DNA from: Rhodoferax sp. BLA1
Lineage (GTDB): Bacteria > Pseudomonadota > Gammaproteobacteria > Burkholderiales > Burkholderiaceae_C
Assembly: GCF_013416775.1 (NCBI RefSeq)
Contig: NZ_SZVI01000010.1
Span: 62,001-126,000, forward strand
Reading direction: 5' to 3'
Length of the DNA: 64,000 nt
Both the position numbers and the translations under genes were made by a program. Under the pieces are notes generated by a model, which worked only from the letters and a program-made list of their open reading frames with translations, searched no databases and had not been told where the DNA came from. Positions 35,062-44,550 of this stretch are shown here, piece after piece; the first letter of the stretch is position 1, and every line of letters starts with the position of its first letter.

Positions 35062-35496
35062 TCACACGGGAAGCGCAGTGAGCCCCTTTTTCATGAAGAA
35101 GCGCGAGAAGCCCACCGGGTAGTTGGGCAGTTCGGCAAAACAGCTGTAACCCAAACGTTCATAAAAGCCGCGCGCCTGGAACTCGAAGGTGTCGAGCCAG
35201 GCGCTGTGACAAGCCCGCGTGATGGCCTCGGTTTCTGCAAGCTGCATAAGTTGGGTGCCGACGCCCTGGCCGCGCAAGCTTTCCGGCACAACCAGCAGTT
35301 GGGTGAAGAGCCAGCCATACCCGGTGTAGCCCCACAGTCCGCCAAGGGTGACATCCATCGGGTCTTTCACCTGGATGACGATTGGTCGGCCTTGGCTGGG
35401 GCCAGCCTGGCTGTCGTTGTAAGCACGCAGTGGCGCAAGAATGGCTTGTCGAATGTTCTCGTCCGCCACGTCGGTGATTGTGAGTGTGTATGTCAT
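35062..35496 (-). CDS. GNAT-family N-acetyltransferase
   Basis: 144 residues from the ATG at 35496. The acetyl-CoA loop is LVVPESLRGQGVGTQLMQLAE, followed by ARGFYERLGYSCFAELPNYP, the standard GNAT core. Substrate unknown. It is one of a run of small minus-strand genes (GNAT, NTF2-like, VOC, GNAT, GNAT) from 35 to 37.7 kb that look like an accessory array. Confidence 0.88.
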   Translation of the reverse strand: MTYTLTITDVADENIRQAILAPLRAYNDSQAGPSQGRPIVIQVKDPMDVTLGGLWGYTGYGWLFTQLLVVPESLRGQGVGTQLMQLAETEAITRACHSAWLDTFEFQARGFYERLGYSCFAELPNYPVGFSRFFMKKGLTALPV

Positions 35497-35547
35497 GGTG
35501 TTCAAAAAATCAGCTTGTGGCCGCTGCAACAGCCCCGTTGTTACCCG

Positions 35548-35907
35548 TTAGTTCAGCCGTTTTTCACCGGTTGCAAACGACACCTTTTGGATGAGGCCAT
35601 CTTTGACTTCGTACACGCACAACATTTCAAATGTGCCAGGCCCTTCAGGAAAATTTCGGGTGATCAACTCCAGATCCACAACGATCTGGCCCAGCACGGT
35701 GCGAGACAACAAGCGGGCATGCAGATCGGGTTCCGCAAACCGTGTCAAGAAGCTAGCACGCATGTCCTCATGCCCTTTGGCCAGGCGTTCCCCGTGCAGG
35801 GTGTATTGCTCGGCATCCATCGCATAGGTGGCCAACAGGGCGTCGATGTCCTTGGCGTTGTAGGCCGCCAGTTGGCGCTGGATCACTTCGAGTGGGGTAG
35901 CGGGCAT
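35548..35907 (-). CDS. NTF2-like (SnoaL-type) protein
   Basis: 119 residues from the ATG at 35907 (GAAGG upstream); a TTG five codons earlier is less likely. The N-terminal helix PLEVIQRQLAAYNAKDIDALLATYA and the strand pattern after it are typical of the NTF2-like superfamily, as is FEMLCVYEVKDGLIQKV near the C-terminus. Such small alpha+beta cones bind or isomerise small molecules; no substrate can be inferred. It lies 51 bases upstream of the GNAT gene on the same strand. Confidence 0.8.
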   Translation of the reverse strand: MPATPLEVIQRQLAAYNAKDIDALLATYAMDAEQYTLHGERLAKGHEDMRASFLTRFAEPDLHARLLSRTVLGQIVVDLELITRNFPEGPGTFEMLCVYEVKDGLIQKVSFATGEKRLN

Positions 35908-36004
35908 CGTAAAAACCTTCAAAAAAACATAACAAAGTTGCTGATCAGGGTTGTTTCGCCTGGTCGACAGCGAGCGCTGTTGTTCGACCGGTCACAGGCA
36001 CCAC

Positions 36005-36397
36005 TCAGGCCGTGATCTCGATGCGGTTGCCGTCTGGGTCCAGCACAACACTTTCGTAGTAGCCATCACCGGTTCGGCGTGGGCCATCCAGCACCGGGTG
36101 GCCGTCGTCCTTGAGGCGCTGGGTCAGCGCATCCACCAGCTGATCCGACCCCAGTGAAATCGCAAAGTGGGTCAAACCCATGCGTTGGGCGCCTGGCTCG
36201 ATGGCGACCGGATGCAGCGTGCTGGTGCTCATCACTTCAATGCGCGCACCGCTGGTGAAGCTCAGAAAGCAAGACGCAAAACCCTTGCTCGGGTTGGTGT
36301 AGCCGCTGCCAGCCGTGGCGCCAAAGTAGGACACGTAAAACTGCTTGCTGCGTTCAAGGTTGTTGGTCCACAGGGCAATGTGATCGATGTGCATCAT
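36005..36397 (-). CDS. VOC-family (glyoxalase/bleomycin-resistance fold) protein
   Basis: 130 residues. It opens MHIDHIALWTNNLERSKQFY and ends YYESVVLDPDGNRIEI, the first and last strands of a vicinal oxygen chelate domain, with the metal ligands His near 5, His near 77 and Glu near the end. It may be a lyase, dioxygenase or antibiotic-binding protein; the substrate is unknown. Confidence 0.85.
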   Translation of the reverse strand: MMHIDHIALWTNNLERSKQFYVSYFGATAGSGYTNPSKGFASCFLSFTSGARIEVMSTSTLHPVAIEPGAQRMGLTHFAISLGSDQLVDALTQRLKDDGHPVLDGPRRTGDGYYESVVLDPDGNRIEITA

Positions 36398-36559
36398 GGA
36401 TTGTGCGGTAGGTGTTGGTTGGCAAAGTGGTGTGCGACGCTTGGTGAATCACAGGGATTGTCTGTTCCGTCCGATGGGTGGTGATCGTTCGTGACGTGCC
36501 GTGCCGGGATGGAGAAGTCAGGCTTTTGATGCACAGAGACTTCATTGTCATTAACTCAC

Positions 36560-37210
36560 CTACGGTGGCGAAGTTATGGTTATCGCAAGGTCGGACGTCC
36601 CAAGAGGCGTGTTGCTAGATGCATTCACAGATTCGGCGCCAGTGTCTGCAATGAACGAGAAGATATGGGCAGCTGTAGCCTGGCCCTGAACCTGCAGCCT
36701 GTTGTGTGCCAGACACTCGTACACCGCTCCCGCCTTGCGTGCGACGGCGATGCTCGGTTCATTGCCCTGCGCAACAACGATCTCCACGCGAGCCAAGCCC
36801 AGAGACTCAAACGCCAGCCGCCGAAGAGCCAGTGTTGCGGCAGTTGCGGCGCCTTTTCCCTGCTCGGACTGCCTGACCCAATATCCCAGGTTGCAAAACT
36901 TATTGCGTTCGGAGAACTGGTTCAAGCCGCAGCCCCCGATGAACCTGCCATCTTTGGAAAAGATACCAAACTCATGCGCCTCACTCAGGGCTCGAGCGCG
37001 GCTGCATTCTGCGAACCAGCAAAGTGCATCGTCATCGCTGAAATCAGGTTTTGCCCATGGCATCCAACGGCCCAGTGTTTCCATGGATTCGCGTACACCG
37101 GCGCTCATGCTGGACGCGTCAGCCTCAAAATAAGGGCGAAGGATGAATATGCCTGCGGTGATCAGGCCATCCACGCCATCAGGCATCACTTTTGATAAAC
37201 AGTTGCTCAT
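36560..37210 (-). CDS. GNAT-family N-acetyltransferase, RimJ/RimL type
   Basis: 216 residues from the ATG at 37210; an ATG at 37186 is the alternative and fits the family start better (PDGVDGLITAGIFILRPY). Core motifs: FGIFSKDGRFIGGCGL, LGYWVRQSEQGKGAATAATLA (acetyl-CoA loop) and VARKAGAVYECLAHNRL. RimJ/RimL-like members acetylate ribosomal proteins or small molecules such as aminoglycosides; which applies here is unknown. Its 5' end overlaps the decayed 3' end of the next GNAT gene in another frame. A plus-strand ORF over the same span is shadow. Confidence 0.82.
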   Translation of the reverse strand: MSNCLSKVMPDGVDGLITAGIFILRPYFEADASSMSAGVRESMETLGRWMPWAKPDFSDDDALCWFAECSRARALSEAHEFGIFSKDGRFIGGCGLNQFSERNKFCNLGYWVRQSEQGKGAATAATLALRRLAFESLGLARVEIVVAQGNEPSIAVARKAGAVYECLAHNRLQVQGQATAAHIFSFIADTGAESVNASSNTPLGTSDLAITITSPP

Positions 37211-37670
37211 TCACTTCCTTGCCCCACTGATGGCCAAGCTGCTCCTTGGCCAGTTCAAATCCGTACTTTTCGTAAAGATGCCGCGCCGCGTGGAGTTGGT
37301 CAAAAGTTCAGAGGTACACCTTCCGGTATGACTTGCTGCGACAGAAATCCATGGCGGCGTTCAGCAGTTGGTTACCCGCGCCTGAGCCACGCAGCTTGTC
37401 AGAGACGATGAACCAGCGCAGATGCGCCCCTTTGTCTTTCGCATTGGCACCGTCAATGACGACCGAGCCCAGGATCTCACCGGATGCCACGGCAAGCCAG
37501 ATCCCGTCGCGGGTTGAATCCATCTGTGCGCAGAACTCGGCCAGTTCAGAGGCAACCTTGGCCTCAAACGCCACGCCAAACCCACTGTGTTCGGCATAAA
37601 ACGAGGCGTGTAATTGGGCGATTCTGCCGATGGCGCCAGGCAGATAACCGGGGTAGAGGTGCATGTCCAT
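37179..37670 (-). pseudogene. GNAT acetyltransferase gene interrupted by a single in-frame TGA
   Basis: The ORF from 37670 opens HLYPGYLPGAIGRIAQLHAS and has an acetyl-CoA loop SDKLRGSGAGNQLLNAA, but ends at TGA (37308-37310) after SYRKVYL. In the same frame the following 42 codons read TFDQLHAARHLYEKYGFELA and EVNEQLFIKSDA before the next TGA at 37179. Related GNATs have V/T-Y-L-W-T-F at this point, so TGG (Trp) seems to have become TGA. Either a recent nonsense mutation, a sequencing error or, less likely, readthrough. The truncated 120-residue form lacks the last helix and strand and is probably inactive. Confidence 0.8.
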
Positions 37671-37708
37671 CGATGTGCGGCCTGCCAGGTTAACGAAGAT
37701 TGTAAAGA

Positions 37709-37763
37709 AATGTGCCTCTAGCCCTTATGAATAAAGGGATAGTAGCTACATATGAGATAGCGA
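37709..37763 (+). repeat. Dispersed stem repeat, intergenic copy
   Basis: ATGTGCCTCTAGCCCTTATG, a short loop, ATAAAGGGATAGTAGCTACA. It lies in the 114-base gap between the chemoreceptor gene end and the GNAT pseudogene start. Confidence 0.8.
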
Positions 37764-37784
37764 TCAGCGGCACACCTCCCCAGA

Positions 37785-39350
37785 TCAACCCATCTGGGTG
37801 TTGGCTGACAGTTTAAAGACCGACACCACCTCCACCAGCTCCTGCGCCTGAGACTTCAGGCTGCTGGCGGCGGCGGCCATTTCTTCCACCAGCGCGGCGT
37901 TTTGCTGGGTGGCCTGGTCCATCTGGGTCACGGCTTCGCTGATTTGGGCCACACCCTGGCTTTGTTCGGTGCTGGCGGCGCTGATTTCACCCATGATGTC
38001 GTTCACGCGCCGGATCGAGCTGACCACCTCGGCCATGGTGACTCCGGCCCGGTCCACCAGCGCGGAGCCTTGTTCGACACGGTTCACACTGTCGGTGATC
38101 AGGCTCTTGATTTCCTTGGCCGCATCGGCCGAGCGCCCGGCTAGGCTGCGCACCTCACTGGCCACCACCGCAAAACCGCGGCCTTGTTCACCAGCACGCG
38201 CAGCTTCCACCGCCGCGTTCAGGGCCAGGATATTGGTCTGGAAAGCAATGCCGTCGATCACACCAATGATGTCGGCGATCTTGCGTGAGCTGTCGTTGAT
38301 GCCCTTCATGGTGGCCACCACCTGGCCTACCACCTCACCGCCCTGGATTGCCACCGTGCTGGCACTTTGCGCCAGCTGGTTGGCCTGGCGGGCGTTGTCG
38401 GCGTTTTGCCGCACTGTGGCACTGAGCTCTTCCATCGAGGCGGCGGTTTCTTCTAGCGCGCTGGCTTGTTGTTCGGTGCGTTCACTCAGATTGTTGTTGC
38501 CCTGGGCAATTTCGGCACTGGCTACCGACACCCCTTGGGAGCCTTGGCGCACATGGTTCACAATGCCCGCCAGCTGGTTTTTCATGCTGGACAGGGCTTG
38601 CAGCAACTGCGCCGTTTCGTCCTGGCCCACCACCTGGATGTCGGCGCTCAGGTCCCCCTCGGCCACCCGGGTGGCAACTGCCAGCGAGTTTTTCAGCGGC
38701 CCGGTGATGCCCACCGTGAGCAGCCAGGCACACAGTGCACCCAAAGCCAGGGCACTTACCGCCAGTGCCATCAGCAGGTTGCGGCTGGTGCGCTCGATGT
38801 CGGCAATCTCCAGGGCTCTGGCATCCAGGTTCTTGCGCTGCACTGCCAGAAATTCACCCACCAGCTTCATGTAACCGTCGGCAGCGGGCAGGTAGTCTTT
38901 CTCAAGGATGCTGTTGGCTTCTTCGACCTGTCCATCACTTTTGAGTTTGGTGACCTGGTCGCGGCTGGTTAAATAGGCTTTGCGCACCTCGGAGATTTTG
39001 GCGAACAGGGCTTTTTCTTCCGGGGACGCAATCAGCGGTTCGATTTTTTTCAACAACTCGCTGGTGCTTTTGGTGATTTCGGCCGCATTGGCTGCAAAAA
39101 ATGGCACCAGACTGGCGTCGCTGCTTTTGGCCACCGCCGTGGTGCGGATCACCGCCACGTTGATGTTGCGGCTCCAGTCCGAGATGTAGCGTTCTTTGGC
39201 CAGCGGCTCCTGCATCATGGCCTGACTGGCCTGGGCCAAGCTGTTGAGCTGAACCACGCTGAAGGCGGTGATCACCACTGCCAGAGCCAACACCAGGGCA
39301 AAACCCAGCGCCAGACGCACACCAATTTTTAATGAAGACACCATGTTCAT
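37785..39350 (-). CDS. Methyl-accepting chemotaxis protein (four-helix sensor)
   Basis: 521 residues from the ATG at 39350, which has AGGAG seven bases upstream. One membrane helix (about 10-30), a periplasmic four-helix-bundle sensor to about 190, a second helix (about 193-212), a HAMP domain, then the signalling domain with the hairpin tip [38 protein letters not shown] in pieces typical of 36H-class receptors. It lacks the NWETF-like C-terminal pentapeptide that tethers CheR in some receptors, ending KLSANTQMG. The ligand is unknown. No che genes are adjacent. Confidence 0.92.
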   Translation of the reverse strand: MNMVSSLKIGVRLALGFALVLALAVVITAFSVVQLNSLAQASQAMMQEPLAKERYISDWSRNINVAVIRTTAVAKSSDASLVPFFAANAAEITKSTSELLKKIEPLIASPEEKALFAKISEVRKAYLTSRDQVTKLKSDGQVEEANSILEKDYLPAADGYMKLVGEFLAVQRKNLDARALEIADIERTSRNLLMALAVSALALGALCAWLLTVGITGPLKNSLAVATRVAEGDLSADIQVVGQDETAQLLQALSSMKNQLAGIVNHVRQGSQGVSVASAEIAQGNNNLSERTEQQASALEETAASMEELSATVRQNADNARQANQLAQSASTVAIQGGEVVGQVVATMKGINDSSRKIADIIGVIDGIAFQTNILALNAAVEAARAGEQGRGFAVVASEVRSLAGRSADAAKEIKSLITDSVNRVEQGSALVDRAGVTMAEVVSSIRRVNDIMGEISAASTEQSQGVAQISEAVTQMDQATQQNAALVEEMAAAASSLKSQAQELVEVVSVFKLSANTQMG

Positions 39351-39511
39351 AAACCGACTCCTGAGGATGGGAAGAACACACCAGTCGTTTGCAATCACCG
39401 TGGCAAGGGAAAAACCACAGCTATTGTGCGGGTAAACGGGGCGGCGTCAACACTTGGCCAGAAGAGCGCTTGGCAGCTCGCCAGCCAGATATTCACTGGC
39501 ACGCACGCTGG

Positions 39512-40417
39512 TTAAGAAGCGTTCTCAATCTGCCGCTGCGCAGTGCCCCAAAAGCGCTTTCCCCCCAAGGCGATGGTCGCCCCGATACAACTGACCAGGC
39601 AACCGGCAACCAGATAAAGGGTCGGTTCCGACTCACCAATGACCGCCGACCCGATGCCACCCACCGCAGGAAACAGCGCCACCATGTAGCTGCTGGCGGC
39701 AGCGCCGATGCGCTCCACCAGCTTGAGGTAGAACAACCAGGCAAGGCAGGATGCCACCAACGTCAGGTAGAGCAGGGCGCCCACGTAGCGTGCCGACATG
39801 TCGAATTGCCAACGCTGTCCCTGAAAGGCACACAGCGCGGCCAGCAACACCGTGGCCACGCAAAAGCCGACGGCATTTGCGCGCAATGGGTGGATGCCAA
39901 CGCGTGTATTGCGTGCCGAGCAGGCATCCCCGACCGAGGTCAGCAACATACCCAACACGGCATAACCGAGTCCAGTCCATGCCGCGCCAGTCATCGTCTG
40001 CCCCAGCATGGGGTACAACACCAGGCCCACACCGCAGACACCGATCAGCCCGCCAACCAGCACCGTGGGATGCAAGTCCTGTTTCAGGAATAGGCGCAAG
40101 GCCAGCGGCGTGCCTATCGTTTTAAGGGAAAACACCAGCGTGACCAGCGCCGCCGAAATCCAGATGGTGGCGTAGTACAGCAGCAGGTAACTCAGCGACA
40201 GGTTCAGCACGCCAAATGCCGCCAGATATCCCCAGTCTTTGCTCCTGGGCTTGCCGCCCGGTTTCAGCAGAGCGACCAGGGCGACGAAGACCAGCGTGGT
40301 GACGGCCAGCCGGTACAGCAGAGACTGTTCCAGGGGAACGGTGTGGCCTTGGATCTTGATGGCAATGAAGTTCAAACCCCACGCCAGCAGACAGACCAGA
40401 TACATCACAACATTCAC
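39512..40417 (-). CDS. DMT-superfamily transporter (EamA type)
   Basis: 301 residues with about ten membrane helices in two five-helix halves. The first EamA half begins LVCLLAWGLNFIAIKIQGH and the second around TGLGYAVLGMLLTSVGDAC, with the closing GCLVSCIGATIAL. DMT exporters move amino acids or other metabolites outwards; no substrate can be inferred. It stands alone between the chemoreceptor and a lipoprotein gene. A second DMT gene lies at 54.4 kb. Confidence 0.88.
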   Translation of the reverse strand: MNVVMYLVCLLAWGLNFIAIKIQGHTVPLEQSLLYRLAVTTLVFVALVALLKPGGKPRSKDWGYLAAFGVLNLSLSYLLLYYATIWISAALVTLVFSLKTIGTPLALRLFLKQDLHPTVLVGGLIGVCGVGLVLYPMLGQTMTGAAWTGLGYAVLGMLLTSVGDACSARNTRVGIHPLRANAVGFCVATVLLAALCAFQGQRWQFDMSARYVGALLYLTLVASCLAWLFYLKLVERIGAAASSYMVALFPAVGGIGSAVIGESEPTLYLVAGCLVSCIGATIALGGKRFWGTAQRQIENAS

Positions 40418-40534
40418 AACAAACTTCTTTCCTACACGGTTGGCTCAGTGTGAGCCATGCACTGGCGTTCTTGAAGTGAATGGCAGCGGGCGTTGGCCCG
40501 ATGTCGTCAGTTTGTCCAGATGCAGCTTGTGCGC

Positions 40535-40969
40535 TTACTTGGTGTCGGCAAGTTTGCTTTCCAGCACACCCTTTTGACCTTGTGCGGTATCCACCAGGTG
40601 CAGCTTGGTGCGTGCATACAACACACCCATCTTCACCTCTTGCCAGATGTAGAGCAGTGCACCGGGTTTGGCGTCGATTTCGAGGGAGTCGGTGTTTTCT
40701 GCCTTTGAGCTCAGCGTGTGTTTGCCGGGTGCTACTTCCTTGTACAAGTAGGTTTTGGCAGCAGTCTGACCGATGGGTTTGCCATCCAACTCGACGTCCA
40801 TCTTCACCGCACCGCCGATGGATTCGTTGCGGTAAATATAGACAGCGGCATTGTCCTTTGGGGCTACGAATTTCTTGGCAGAAGTATCTTGTTTGGCATC
40901 ACCCATGTTGACGGAGGCGCAGCCAACCAGGCTGAGGGTGACGGCGGCGAGTGCAATGAACTTCTTCAT
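40535..40969 (-). CDS. DUF2846-type lipoprotein
   Basis: 144 residues. The signal (KKFIALAAVTLSLVGCASV) ends in a clear lipobox. The mature part contains AAVYIYRNESIGGAVKMDVE and KTYLYKEVAPGKHTLSSKAE, the beta-sandwich pattern of DUF2846 domains. The family's function is unknown. It is separated by 122 bases from another lipoprotein gene on the same strand. Confidence 0.85.
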   Translation of the reverse strand: MKKFIALAAVTLSLVGCASVNMGDAKQDTSAKKFVAPKDNAAVYIYRNESIGGAVKMDVELDGKPIGQTAAKTYLYKEVAPGKHTLSSKAENTDSLEIDAKPGALLYIWQEVKMGVLYARTKLHLVDTAQGQKGVLESKLADTK

Positions 40970-41091
40970 GCGAAATGCTTTCTGAGTCGTTGAGAAAAAC
41001 CAAAAGTCACTTGACTGATTGAACGATGACCATCGTCATTGCTGTGAACATGGTCATCGTCATCGTATTTGCGCGTTTGTTCACGCACAAA

Positions 41092-41541
41092 TTACTTGGC
41101 GGATGCTGTCGCTGTTGGGTCCTGCGTTTTGCGATCCACAATCACGGAGCTGCCCATTTGCACCGGTAAAGCGTCTGGATAGTTGTACCCCGTGCCTTTG
41201 TTGTGGTCAACGATGGCACCAATGCCACCGCCAAAAATAATATTGCCCCACATGCCTCCGGCGGCTCTTGAGATGGCTTTCAGCAGGCCGTCTTTCTCGC
41301 CGTCCTTGGCGCAGACTACGGTCAGGTCTTCAGACGACCGGTGGACATTGACGAATCCGGGAGAGCTCGCTTCCCATGTCCCCTTGTCATTTTGGAGCTT
41401 GCATTTGGCTCCTTCGATGGTTTTGGCATCCTCGCCTTTGGTCGTGAGTGACAGCTGTTGCATTTCACTGCTGGTGATTGACGCACATCCCGTTGAGAGG
41501 ACGACAAATGTTCCAAGAATTGCCAATTTAGTGTGATGCAT
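41092..41541 (-). CDS. Predicted lipoprotein of unknown function
   Basis: 149 residues. The signal ends VVLSTGCASIT, a lipobox. The mature part contains KCKLQNDKGTWEASSPGFVN and AAGGMWGNIIFGGGIGAIVD, a glycine-rich membrane-like segment near residues 100-118 followed by DHNKGTGYNYPDAL. Similar small lipoproteins are common in proteobacteria, but their role is unknown. It may pair with the DUF2846 lipoprotein downstream. Confidence 0.78.
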   Translation of the reverse strand: MHHTKLAILGTFVVLSTGCASITSSEMQQLSLTTKGEDAKTIEGAKCKLQNDKGTWEASSPGFVNVHRSSEDLTVVCAKDGEKDGLLKAISRAAGGMWGNIIFGGGIGAIVDHNKGTGYNYPDALPVQMGSSVIVDRKTQDPTATASAK

Positions 41542-41954
41542 TAATATCCCTGATAAAACTGCTACGAATGCACTTTCACCAGAGAAATTTTCCAGTGTTC
41601 AAGTGCAGCGTTGTACAAGTATTCAATTCAAACCGTTGCTTGAACTGGCCTCGTCTTCATGCGAAGACCGTGAGAGGCGCAGGCATGATAGGGGCGTCTT
41701 GAAGGGTTCCAATCTACCATTTGAGGGGGCTGGGGGCTAAAGCGATATTCTTTGCGCCAAGTCAATCCTGATGAAAGGGACAATGGACGGCTGGCTACAC
41801 ATTACCTGGCCATCGGTCCTCAATCTACATTCAGACACTGGTCTTGCCAGCACCAGGTTGTGTAATACCTTGCTGTCCCTCTTTGTCCGGCGGATCGGGT
41901 CTAGGGCCTAGGCACAGTCCATCCGTCAGCCGCCATGCGGTTGATGCCGTTGGC
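41542..41954. other. Intergenic region, nothing recognised
   Basis: About 410 bases between the lipoprotein gene start and the caxA-like gene end. It should contain the lipoprotein promoter. I see no ORF with a family match, no clear repeat and no RNA structure I can name. Confidence 0.4.
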
Positions 41955-42995
41955 CTACTCGCCAAACAGGAACAGCACGTAGGTATTGAGCAAATACATG
42001 CACACCAAGCCCAGGCTGATCCAACTCATGGCGCGTAAAACGCGTCCGCCAGGTTTGAAAAACAGCCCCACCAGGGCCAGTCCGGTCATGGTGATGGCCG
42101 AGGCGGCGGTGACAGCATGTACGGAGGACACGTTGGCGAGCAACACACCGGGGCGGTAAAACAGATCGTCCACCGCGATGATGACCACATTAAACAGGTT
42201 GCTGCCCAGCAGGTTGCCAATGGCCATTTCCAGCGCCCCGATGCGCAGGGCGGACAGGGTCACCGCCAGTTCCGGCAAAGAGGTGGCCAGGGCAACAAAC
42301 AAGCTGCCAACAAAGGACTTGTTCCAGGCCATGGCGTTGGCCAGGTCGGTGGCCACAAACGGCAACCACACCCCCGCGCCGGCCACCACGCAGGCAGCGA
42401 GGGCAAAGCGAATCAGGGCCGTGCGCAGTGCTGGCAGTTGATTGTCCAGCGTATCGGTCTGTGCAACGGCATGCTCATGCTCATAGGCAAACACGGTGCG
42501 CATCGCCACCAAGTACAAGCCCAGCAACACCGGCGTGGTCAACCCGAAGCCCAACTGTGTGACAACCGAGTTGAGCGCAGACGTTTGAGGCAATGTCACC
42601 TGACTCATCAACAGGCTGACCAGGGTAAAACCCAGCATCAGCACACCAAAGGCTGCGGCCAGCACATGACCTTGCCCGGCACGAGGCCAGAGGGGTTCTT
42701 TGCGAATCAGTGTGTCGATCACCACCAGAAACACCAGGTTGACCACACAGCTGCCCAAGGCGTCCCCCACCGCCAGGTTGGGTGCGTTGGCCAGAGTCAC
42801 GCTGCTGATGCCAGTCGCCAGTTCCGGCAGGGAGGTGACGGTGGCCAACAAGGCCAGACCGATCCAACTGCCTGACATGCCGGTGCGTTGGGCGATGACA
42901 TCACCGTAGAGCGACAGTTGGTAACCTGCTGCACCGATCAGAATGGCGCACAGCGCAAACTGAAACCAGATCACGCTCAGCGGACTCATCATCAC
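41955..42995 (-). CDS. Calcium/sodium:cation antiporter (CaCA family, YrbG-like)
   Basis: 346 residues with about ten to eleven helices. The two alpha repeats that form the ion pathway are clear: TSLPELATGISSVTLANAPN with VGDALGSCVVNLVF, and ATSLPELAVTLSALRIGALE with GNLLGSNLFNVVII. A His/Glu-bearing cytoplasmic loop (YEHEHAVAQTDTL) divides the halves. Members exchange Ca2+ for Na+ or H+. It stands near a second cation antiporter, nhaD, in the same direction. Confidence 0.9.
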   Translation of the reverse strand: MMMSPLSVIWFQFALCAILIGAAGYQLSLYGDVIAQRTGMSGSWIGLALLATVTSLPELATGISSVTLANAPNLAVGDALGSCVVNLVFLVVIDTLIRKEPLWPRAGQGHVLAAAFGVLMLGFTLVSLLMSQVTLPQTSALNSVVTQLGFGLTTPVLLGLYLVAMRTVFAYEHEHAVAQTDTLDNQLPALRTALIRFALAACVVAGAGVWLPFVATDLANAMAWNKSFVGSLFVALATSLPELAVTLSALRIGALEMAIGNLLGSNLFNVVIIAVDDLFYRPGVLLANVSSVHAVTAASAITMTGLALVGLFFKPGGRVLRAMSWISLGLVCMYLLNTYVLFLFGE

Positions 42996-43155
42996 AAGTT
43001 GCCCCCGTAGTCAACTGTGTCACGCCTGTTTGTGACGGGTGCTCGGGATGTTGTCATGGCATATGTTGGCCGTGCACCAGTTCCTTGTCTGTGCTGCAGG
43101 CCGCACACGACCCACGCTCAGCGGGCGTTGCACCCGCCAAGCGATGCCTTTGGCC

Positions 43156-44469
43156 TCAATGCATCAGTTGGTACTGCAACAGATACACCCCGGCACCGGC
43201 CAGGTAACCCACCAGAGCCAGAGCACCGATCCTTTTGAGGTACCAGAAGAACTGGATCTTTTCCAGCCCCATGGCGGCCACCCCGGCGGCAGAGCCAATG
43301 ATCAGGATCGAGCCACCGGTGCCTGCACAGTAGGCCAGGAACTCCCAGAAGAAGTGGTCCTGCGGGAACTGTTCCAGGCTGTACATGCCCATGGATGCGG
43401 CCACCAGCGGCACGTTGTCGACGATGGCGCTCGCCAGGCCGATGATCATCACAATGATGTCCTGGCGCCCCACCGCCTGGCCCAGCCACTGCGCCAGCGA
43501 GGTCAACACATGCGTGTGTTCCAGCGTGGCCACCGCCAGCAAAATGCCGATGAAAAACACCAGCGAGCCCATGTCGATCTTGCTCAGGGCGTGGACCAGG
43601 GTGAAATGGTGTTTGGCATCGTCTTCCTTGCGGCGGTGCACGATGTCACCCACCATCCACAACAGGCCCAGGCCAAACAAAATGCCCAGGAACGGTGGCA
43701 AATGGGTGAGTGTCTTGAACGCCGGTACCGCCACCAGAATGCCCAGCCCCAGGAAAAACATCAGGTTGCGTTCAAACCGTGTGGTGTGCGAACCGGCTGC
43801 CGAAGCCACCTTGGTGGGCGCCACCGCAGCCCGGCCACGCAGCATGTAAGAGACGATCGCCAGCGGCACCAGCAGGCTCACCAGTGAGGGCAGTAACACC
43901 CCCTGGATGATCGCCAGGCTGGTGATTTGCCCGCCAATCCACAGCATGGTGGTGGTCACGTCACCAATGGGTGACCAGGCGCCGCCAGAGTTGGCGGCGA
44001 TCACGATGATGCCGGCGAAAAACAGGCGGTCTTCGCGTTTGGCCAGTAGCTTGCGCATCAGCGAAATCATCACGATGGTGGTGGTCAGGTTGTCCAGGAT
44101 GGCGCTCAGGAAAAACGTGACAAAACCAACCAGCCACATCAGGGTGGACAGTTTGGCGGTGTTGATGCGTGAGGTGATCACCTCAAAACCGTTGTGCGCG
44201 TCCACCACCTCAACAATCGTCATCGCCCCCATCAAAAAGAACACGATCTGCGCCGTGGTCATCAGCGATTCGCTGAGCTGTTCACCTACCAGGTGGTGGT
44301 CGCCCACCGACAGCGCGTACAGCGTCCACATCAGGCCAGCACCGACCAGGGCCGAGCCGGATTTGTTGATCTTGAGGGGGTGTTCCAGCGCAATGGCCGC
44401 GTAGGCCACCACAAAAACGGCAATCAGGGCCGGGGCCACCAGGGCGACGGTTTGAGGTACAAGAGACAT
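43156..44469 (-). CDS. nhaD: Na+/H+ antiporter NhaD
   Basis: 437 residues from the ATG at 44469, chosen because the conserved first helix starts there (VPQTVALVAPALIAVFVVAY). NhaD signatures include FLSAILDNLTTTIVMISLMR, IVIAANSGGAWSPIGDVTTT and ASAIVDNVPLVAASMGMY, with about 12 helices of the ion transporter superfamily. It expels Na+ or Li+ in exchange for protons. A structured leader lies directly upstream of the start codon, with the GGAG ribosome site 11 bases from the ATG and partly inside a stem, so translation is probably controlled by RNA folding. Confidence 0.94.
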   Translation of the reverse strand: MSLVPQTVALVAPALIAVFVVAYAAIALEHPLKINKSGSALVGAGLMWTLYALSVGDHHLVGEQLSESLMTTAQIVFFLMGAMTIVEVVDAHNGFEVITSRINTAKLSTLMWLVGFVTFFLSAILDNLTTTIVMISLMRKLLAKREDRLFFAGIIVIAANSGGAWSPIGDVTTTMLWIGGQITSLAIIQGVLLPSLVSLLVPLAIVSYMLRGRAAVAPTKVASAAGSHTTRFERNLMFFLGLGILVAVPAFKTLTHLPPFLGILFGLGLLWMVGDIVHRRKEDDAKHHFTLVHALSKIDMGSLVFFIGILLAVATLEHTHVLTSLAQWLGQAVGRQDIIVMIIGLASAIVDNVPLVAASMGMYSLEQFPQDHFFWEFLAYCAGTGGSILIIGSAAGVAAMGLEKIQFFWYLKRIGALALVGYLAGAGVYLLQYQLMH

Positions 44470-44550
44470 GGTCGAAGTTGCTCCGCGTGGCGGCCCGACC
44501 AGCGCTAAAACCTGCTGCACCACAACACGTGATGCAAGCACCCGGGGCGC
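44470..44550 (-). promoter_or_regulatory. Structured 5' leader of nhaD, candidate nhaA-I-type Na+/Li+ riboswitch
   Basis: The minus-strand leader folds on paper into an 8-bp hairpin (44536-44529 with 44523-44516, one G-U pair, five-base loop), then a 5-bp outer stem GGTCG/CGACC (44500-44496 with 44474-44470) that encloses a 4-bp hairpin CCGC/GCGG (44493-44490 with 44486-44483). The GGAG ribosome site (44484-44481) overlaps the inner stem and the outer stem ends at the base before the ATG. The layout and the GGGCCGCC...GCGGAGCAA string recall, from memory, the nhaA-I lithium/sodium-sensing class, which precedes Na+/H+ antiporters. A -10-like TAGAAT at 44556-44551 would start transcription near 44544. 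Confidence 0.6.

Noticed and set aside
36545..37195. Plus-strand ORF of 216 codons mirroring the GNAT gene
   Set aside because: The minus strand has clear GNAT motifs; the plus-strand reading has none.
35062..37670. Chromosomal integron cassette array (GNAT, NTF2-like, VOC, GNAT, GNAT on one strand)
   Set aside because: The gene types and common orientation fit cassettes, but I found no integron integrase and no convincing attC pairs (GTTRRRY / RYYYAAC) in the gaps at 35497-35547, 35908-36004 or 36398-36559.
41690..41770. A further copy of the dispersed stem repeat
   Set aside because: GGGGGCTGGGGGCTAAAGCG has partial likeness only; stem and TAGCTAT tail are missing.
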